A stretch of DNA of 37,546 bases from positions 1 to 37,546 of the IMG/VR virus record IMGVR_UViG_3300045790_003109; one strand, 5' to 3'. A model generated the notes under the pieces. It was not told where the DNA came from. It saw nothing but the letters and a program-made list of their open reading frames with translations, and did no database searches. The position numbers were made by a program, and so were the translations under genes. Below, in pieces: positions 33,211 to 37,546 of this stretch (position 1 is the first letter of the stretch; the number at the start of each line of letters is the position of its first letter). Origin of the DNA: a virus.

Positions 33211-33225
33211 GTTCTATATTTGTTC
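33211..33225. promoter_or_regulatory. LexA (SOS) box GTTC-N7-GTTC
   Basis: GTTCTATATTTGTTC matches the alphaproteobacterial LexA site GTTC-N7-GTTC exactly. It lies between two divergent genes, 35 bp from the polymerase start and 2 bp before the ATG of the small gene, and so should repress both until DNA damage. Confidence 0.82.
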
Positions 33226-33227
33226 TC

Positions 33228-33533
33228 ATGGCTGATTTGAAAACACAATTGAAAAATGTCGCTTTTGGCGGCAGCTGGTCAGAAGAAATTCTGCGCGTTT
33301 CTGAATTGGAGACGGCGCTAAAAGTGATCGCAAATGCAGCGGATGATTGCACCGAAATCGACGTGCGCACGGATGAACTGAATGAAGCTCTGAGCTTTGT
33401 GGCGTCCAAAATAGAAAAAGGCCCTCAGCTGAAGGCGCAGTTTCTCAACGCTGTTGTGATCCAAGATCAGGATGCCCGAAGTTCTGCTGCTCGACAGGTG
33501 TTAGGGCAAATGCAATCTTGGGCGGGCCGATAA
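33228..33533 (+). CDS. Small SOS-controlled hypothetical protein
   Basis: 101 residues, not recognised. It starts LKTQLKNVAFGGSWSEEILR and is predicted all-helical with many charged residues; no membrane segment. The ATG is 2 bp after a LexA box and has no ribosome site, so it may be read from a leaderless message. Its divergence from the polymerase gene across one box suggests a partner in the damage response. Confidence 0.68.
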   Translation: MADLKTQLKNVAFGGSWSEEILRVSELETALKVIANAADDCTEIDVRTDELNEALSFVASKIEKGPQLKAQFLNAVVIQDQDARSSAARQVLGQMQSWAGR

Positions 33534-33734
33534 TGGTCAATATGTTGTTTTCGGCCCATAGCTGCCGTTGACCAGTGTCGATCAATGCTGCAGTCGCAGC
33601 CCGCATAGCGGACATTGACCGTCACTACATCAGCCGAATTTGAACAATTATATATGTGGTCAATTACTGGTCGGAGGCTACTTTGCTCAGCTGCGTGCCT
33701 CCGGCGGCCGACAAAATGAATGCTCACTGGTGGA

Positions 33735-34301
33735 TTAACTTCCAACAGCCTCCTGCCATTCTATCAGCTTCTGATTAAAGAGCTCGTGGTTGAAGTCTTG
33801 TATATTAAATTCGCGAACTTCCCGCCCATTATCCCACGTTAAAAATGCAGAACGGATTGCCGAAATCGGCAGGTCACCAAGGTGCGCAGCCTCCAATGCT
33901 GGCAAGATGTTGTGACCGTGAAGTCCTTCTTTCCTCCACTTACGGAGTAGAGCAGTGGGTGACACCAACTGCTCACTCACAACTTCGCGTTCGATTTCAA
34001 GCCACACAGAACCTTGCCAGCTCCGAACATGTGGGACAAAGAAATGCCATGAGCTCGCCGGAAACTGCTTATCATAGCTCTCAGGATGGAACTCATCAAA
34101 GTCAAATAGGCTTATGCCTCCAATCGTTCTGGAAATTGGATAATTTTTCGGTCCATTGGCAGTATTTGACCTTTCTCGATCATCGATATCCGGCTCCACT
34201 AAGATTGCCCGAGATTCAACGATGGACAGCAAGCGGTCAGGATGGGAGGTGTGCCATAACCCGCCGTGAAGTCTGCCGTGCAGTTCGCCCATGGCCCCCA
34301 T
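33735..34301 (-). CDS. Hypothetical protein with possible ADP-ribosyltransferase-like N-terminus
   Basis: 188 residues from the ATG at 34301, picked for the strong AAGGAG site 7 nt upstream; the open frame reaches 34451 without one. The start, HGGLWHTSHPDRLLSIVESR followed by AIL, resembles the H-T-H...ILxxGxL opening of DarT/Tpt1-type ADP-ribosyltransferase folds, with SLFDFDEFHP and a later Glu-rich VWLEIEREVV strand. The catalytic residues cannot be assigned with safety. It lies next to the HEPN-AAA pair on the same strand, 245 bp downstream, and a TATAAT hexamer (minus strand, near 34485) could start its message. The 200 bp between it and the small SOS gene hold short GGTCAA repeats and no gene. 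Confidence 0.55.
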   Translation of the reverse strand: MGAMGELHGRLHGGLWHTSHPDRLLSIVESRAILVEPDIDDRERSNTANGPKNYPISRTIGGISLFDFDEFHPESYDKQFPASSWHFFVPHVRSWQGSVWLEIEREVVSEQLVSPTALLRKWRKEGLHGHNILPALEAAHLGDLPISAIRSAFLTWDNGREVREFNIQDFNHELFNQKLIEWQEAVGS

Positions 34302-34545
34302 TTTCAAGCTCCTTACGTGCCTCAGCATATATATGCGGTACCAATATAGTCGAGGTCGTTTTTCAGGTGCCATCAGTCGCGGCCCTAACCAGACTTTGGC
34401 ATTCTCACCATTGGCCGCAGCGCAGCGTCCGCGTTGCTGATGTTCGGTCATTTTACTGAAATAAGAGGCTTTTGGTCCAATTATAGCGAAAGGCAGATGG
34501 CGTTGGACGAGAAATGGGCCGCGGCAACAAAAACAAATTAATCGT

Positions 34546-36048
34546 CTATTCGCGAAGGATTGGTAGCTTTCTCAGTACTGCAGATGAAGAATCTTCGAAA
34601 GATTTATTGAATAATTCAACGCTTTGCGCTGCTCGGATACCAATGTACAGACCGTAGTCTAGAATTAAGGCTTGGTATTTTCTTCCCGCCTCATGGGGTG
34701 TAATTCCTTCACTAATCACGTGCAATAGCCGCAGTTGAACCAAGCTCGATACTTTCTGGAAAAGGTCTGACTTACTATCAATTTCTATCAAGAACGCGTT
34801 TTGCCTCTTTTCCTTGATACAGAATGTCTTGATCGTTTCTAAAGTTTCTTTCAGACCGTCGGCCTGTTCTGACGCATCTTGTTGTAAGTCTCTGAGCTTA
34901 ATCGTCAAAGTCTCCGATGCAGCTTGATTTACATTAGAAACAGTAACTCGCGCTCTATTTTCTACGTTTGCCTTCTGAATTGCTTGTGAAAATAGGTAAA
35001 TTGCATCACGTGGCACCCCGGCGGAGACCCAAGTCAGTCGTGGTAGAACGTCCGCAGAACTGCAAAGTCGCCTGATGTTCGAAAGTCCAGCGAACTTTGC
35101 GTGTGCGTCAAGGATAGCCTCAATATGCGCAGTCGTTTTATCTGGTGTAGTCAAATTGTAATCTAGGTGAATTGCTTGTGCATCATGCGGGAGCTCAAGA
35201 CCAATTCGCTCACTGGGGTCAAAAGTCCTAGTCAAGTTCTCGATTGCGCTGATCTTCAGAAATACTTGGTTCCCTCTCGAAAGTGAGTACAGAATGTCCA
35301 ACACTTTCGCTTGAAGTGGACGATCAAGCACATGGAGATCATCGATGTAAACAAAAATTTCTTTCGAGTTGGATAGCTTTTTAACCTCACGTCGCAATTT
35401 TGCTGCTAATTTCTTATACCCTTCGAAGCTTTCTTCGCAGGCTTCAATTAGGTTTTGAAGTTCCGAAAGTCGAGCGCTTTGCCCGAACTTCGATTCAAGT
35501 TCGATTAGAAAGTCACAAAGAACATCACCGATCGCAGCGTCATCGTCTCTTCTGGAATAGGTCTGAAAATCTAACCAGATTGAAGGTAGTCCCATTTCTT
35601 CTCTCAAAGTCAAACTGTACAAAAGCAGCATCGACTTTCCGGCTCCCCGCCGCCCGAAAACAATATGATTGGCTTTAGACACGATCTGTTCTTCGGCACC
35701 TGAAACAGTCGTCGTATAACGAGAAAGTAGCGCATCACCAAAACTATGCCTGTGGACAGTTTGACTTTCAGAAAGAAGCTTTAGCAGCAATCGGACTTCC
35801 GGTCCTGCAACGACCCGATCTCTAGAAACCTGCTTAAGAGTAGCAACAATACCATCATCGACGTCGCCGATGACTTCTACCGTAGCTTTGGCAAGGAGCT
35901 CAAAAAATCGCTCCTCGGGGCTGCTAACAAATATGACGATAGCATTTCCGGAAGATGTTGGCTTAAACTCATGGTCGAGTCCTGTTAGCCCTGATAAATT
36001 CTCAAACTTATCTTTAATCTCAAGAAGTTCAGTCTCTTCAATATTCAT
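34546..36048 (-). CDS. AAA ATPase, ORC/CDC6-like family, defence-type
   Basis: 500 residues. Walker A FGRRGAGKSMLL (Gly132-Ser139) and Walker B IFVYIDDLHVLD (Asp236-Asp237). The RRG.GKS.ML form is typical of ORC-CDC6-type and related STAND-like AAA ATPases often found with toxic effectors in defence islands. The N-terminal 110 residues look like a separate sensor or docking domain; the C-terminal part is helical. The gene overlaps the HEPN gene by ATGA and is AT-rich (23 G/C of 60 bases at 34741-34800). I infer that it senses a trigger or controls the HEPN protein. Confidence 0.75.
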   Translation of the reverse strand: MNIEETELLEIKDKFENLSGLTGLDHEFKPTSSGNAIVIFVSSPEERFFELLAKATVEVIGDVDDGIVATLKQVSRDRVVAGPEVRLLLKLLSESQTVHRHSFGDALLSRYTTTVSGAEEQIVSKANHIVFGRRGAGKSMLLLYSLTLREEMGLPSIWLDFQTYSRRDDDAAIGDVLCDFLIELESKFGQSARLSELQNLIEACEESFEGYKKLAAKLRREVKKLSNSKEIFVYIDDLHVLDRPLQAKVLDILYSLSRGNQVFLKISAIENLTRTFDPSERIGLELPHDAQAIHLDYNLTTPDKTTAHIEAILDAHAKFAGLSNIRRLCSSADVLPRLTWVSAGVPRDAIYLFSQAIQKANVENRARVTVSNVNQAASETLTIKLRDLQQDASEQADGLKETLETIKTFCIKEKRQNAFLIEIDSKSDLFQKVSSLVQLRLLHVISEGITPHEAGRKYQALILDYGLYIGIRAAQSVELFNKSFEDSSSAVLRKLPILRE

Positions 36049-36566
36049 ATTCTGCTCCTAAGGACCAATCCACGCTCATTGAGGTAGACCAAAGCGGTTT
36101 TCAAGAAATCACTCGTCAGCACTCCTGCATCAGCTTGCGAGATGAACAAGTCTCTGGCCCTTGCTGCATGATCGTAGTCGCATTTGTTCCGATCGTCTCT
36201 TAACTCCTTCAAGCGTGTACTGTAAGTTGCGCGGTCAGGGAAGTCAGTAGGAAGCTCACCTATCTTCTTGTGGTCTGATGAGTCTGTCGAATGCGACCCA
36301 TCAACCATATACCGTATCGCCTTGGAGCCATTGTAAGCGCCGTAATAGAACCTTGAGACGCGCTGTCGCCAATGCGTATTGTTTAAAGCATTGGCAAACC
36401 GGAAATGTGAGACACCCAGATCAAACATCGCTTTGGCCTGCAGCTTCTGTTGTTCATTGATCAGCTCGATCTGCTCAGGCTCTAAGAGGCCATCTAGAAT
36501 GCCAATCAATTTCTTTGGATTGCCAACTTTTAGAAAATCTTTGTGCACAACTGAGCCGTCTTCCAT
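36045..36566 (-). CDS. HEPN-domain protein, putative RNase effector
   Basis: 173 residues. Helical throughout, with the HEPN layout: SRFYYGAYNGSKAIRYMV (helices 1-2), then H99 and ELRDDRNKCDYDH, where Arg126-Asn127...His133 fits the R-x4-6-H RNase motif with an N next to the Arg. HEPN proteins cut RNA in many toxin-antitoxin and abortive-infection systems. It is the first gene of a two-gene operon with the AAA ATPase (ATGA overlap). The usual partner, a nucleotidyltransferase (MNT), is absent, so the ATPase may be the regulator. The start lacks a clear ribosome site. Confidence 0.72.
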   Translation of the reverse strand: MEDGSVVHKDFLKVGNPKKLIGILDGLLEPEQIELINEQQKLQAKAMFDLGVSHFRFANALNNTHWRQRVSRFYYGAYNGSKAIRYMVDGSHSTDSSDHKKIGELPTDFPDRATYSTRLKELRDDRNKCDYDHAARARDLFISQADAGVLTSDFLKTALVYLNERGLVLRSRI

Positions 36567-37339
36567 GTTAATCGCAAACTTTTATGCGGTTAGGGCAAGC
36601 GAGCGCCACAGGTCGATGGTGAAACAGTCTATCGCGAAGCGGAAAAGATCAACCAGTTTTTGCTGCCCGAACATTCCATTCAACTCTCAACCCTCTGTAT
36701 ACTTGTTCATTTCCCACGACGGGCATAAGATCTTTGGTGGCAATATCGCATTATGAATGTCTGCTTATCGCTGATGCTGTGAGAGCGATCGCTTAGCGCA
36801 GTGAATGTCCGCATTCCGCCCTTGATGTCGATCCTCGCACCTGACTAACCCAAAAACCTCTTTCCAGTTCATCGTTCGCCCATTCGTGCGAAAAATCATC
36901 TATACCTTTGATTGTGTTATGTTTATCTCTTTCTGGAAAGTGTGGGGCAAACTCGCAAGGCCTCTTTCCAGTTCAGATTGCATTTGTGACGCCGATTGCT
37001 AATTTAATCACCGTATAAATCGCCTCAAACCCCTTATTTAAAGGCCTATGACGCGGGCAGGAGGGTTTGCAAGTCTTGGTGTCGGCAAAGGTGCATCTAC
37101 CTTACATAAGGGCCATTATAGGCCTTGCTGCAGGACTCTATACGCAGCCAGTAGGGGGCTCTCTGTTTGTCGAATAGTCCTTATAAATAAGGCCTTTCAT
37201 CGCTTTATCCCACACATTCCCAGTTGTTCCCGCCTACTGCAGATTTCTTTGTCCCACTACACGCGTCGGCGGTCTTTGATTTAACGCCAACGCGCGGTTT
37301 CTGTCACTGCTGATATTGGTGCCACGGGACAGCCACCTA
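36567..37339. other. Non-coding stretch with short repeats
   Basis: No gene is supportable in these 770 bp. The stretch holds CTTTCCAG at 36860-36867 and 36964-36971 (inside a 14-bp direct repeat) with its complement CTGGAAAG at 36933-36940. It also holds three CCTTA...AAGG(G)CC dyads near 37031, 37100 and 37178. The HEPN promoter should lie at the left end. Confidence 0.5.
36796..36822. repeat. Host-type intergenic repeat copy
   Basis: Matches 15144-15170 at 24 of 27 positions. A weaker relative (minus strand, AATGTCCGC core) lies near 33595-33610. Confidence 0.5.
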
Positions 37340-37546
37340 TCAACTGATAAGTGCCGCCACAAACCGCTGTGCAAGGAAATCATACCCCGCGTCCAGATCA
37401 TTGACCAAATGCAGGCCATCGGCGAAAGAGCCGTTTGCAACCATCTCTGAGTAGCTCAACACGTCGAGCCAATTAAAGACGCTGGTGCGCGCAAGGCGTG
37501 CCTCATAGTGGACCTGTCCCGCTATCGTGCCGCTCCGATTACTCAT
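37340..37546 (-). CDS. Hypothetical protein at window edge
   Basis: 68 residues from an ATG that is the last triplet of the window (MSNRSGTIAGQVHYEARLAR...), so the gene may begin further out and be cut here. No motif or membrane segment recognised. It could be host DNA flanking the accessory block. Confidence 0.35.
   Translation of the reverse strand: MSNRSGTIAGQVHYEARLARTSVFNWLDVLSYSEMVANGSFADGLHLVNDLDAGYDFLAQRFVAALIS

Noticed and set aside
33534-33734. GGTCAA motifs as transposase end-binding sites and thus the phage left end
   Set aside because: Four motifs in mixed orientation, but part of the stretch is host-type repeat and no CA terminus with a plausible duplication could be shown.
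36983-37250. tRNA gene or attachment site, or replication iterons
   Set aside because: No cloverleaf or T-loop sequence found; the dyads differ in spacing and sequence too much to be called iterons.
1-37546. CRISPR array, rRNA or insertion sequence
   Set aside because: No regularly spaced direct repeats, rRNA signatures or IS transposase genes other than the MuA-like gene were seen.

Overview
The window is dominated by a transposable (Mu-like) prophage read almost entirely on the minus strand. The host is most likely an alphaproteobacterium of the Rhodobacterales/roseobacter type. This rests on the high-GC backbone, an alphaproteobacterial LexA box (GTTC-N7-GTTC), intergenic repeats of a kind common in that group, and a gene order like the Rhodobacter phage RcapMu and the B3-type siphophages. 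The host identity is inference, not something read directly.

Layout from right to left, following the phage's own transcription. A plus-strand S24/LexA-type repressor (30102-30788) faces a divergent early operon across an operator region with four copies of a TGCAAATTTGCA-type palindrome, three of them exactly 24 bp apart. The early operon runs: Ner/Cro-position small protein, two tiny overlapping genes, a CxxC zinc-type protein, a ParB-like protein, the MuA-like DDE transposase, the MuB-like ATPase, small DNA-binding proteins, DUF3164, GemA/gp16 and a Mor-like activator. A terminator at 22.65 kb closes it. The late region follows: amidase endolysin, holin candidate, DUF2730, VpaChn25_0724 family, DUF3486 (gp27-like), gp28-like terminase, gp29-like portal, gpF and gpG. 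Next comes an AT-rich cargo island on the plus strand (13.9-15.2 kb), then gpI protease with nested scaffold, decoration protein, gpT capsid, gp35-like, gp36-like, tail terminator and a small basic protein. The tail is of siphovirus type: tube protein, G and GT chaperones joined by a -1 frameshift, tape measure, minor tail proteins, NlpC/P60 hydrolase and J-like tip protein. The window starts exactly at the stop codon of the J-like gene, so the phage's right terminus lies outside.

Downstream of the repressor are an AT-rich cargo gene of unknown function, a 159-bp remnant of a second, diverged repressor gene, and then a Y-family DNA polymerase gene. The polymerase gene is divergent from a small gene across a LexA box. 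Further right is an AT-rich accessory block: a protein with a possible ADP-ribosyltransferase-like N-terminus, and an overlapping HEPN + AAA ATPase pair that looks like a defence or toxin-type operon. After it comes about 770 bp of non-coding DNA with short repeats, and a small unrecognised ORF at the window edge. The phage's left terminus could not be placed; it must lie to the right of about 31.95 kb.

The most interesting items are the HEPN-AAA operon, the immunity region with its repressor remnant and cargo gene, the periodic operator array, the GGGAAAC slippery site, and the cargo island inside the head operon.
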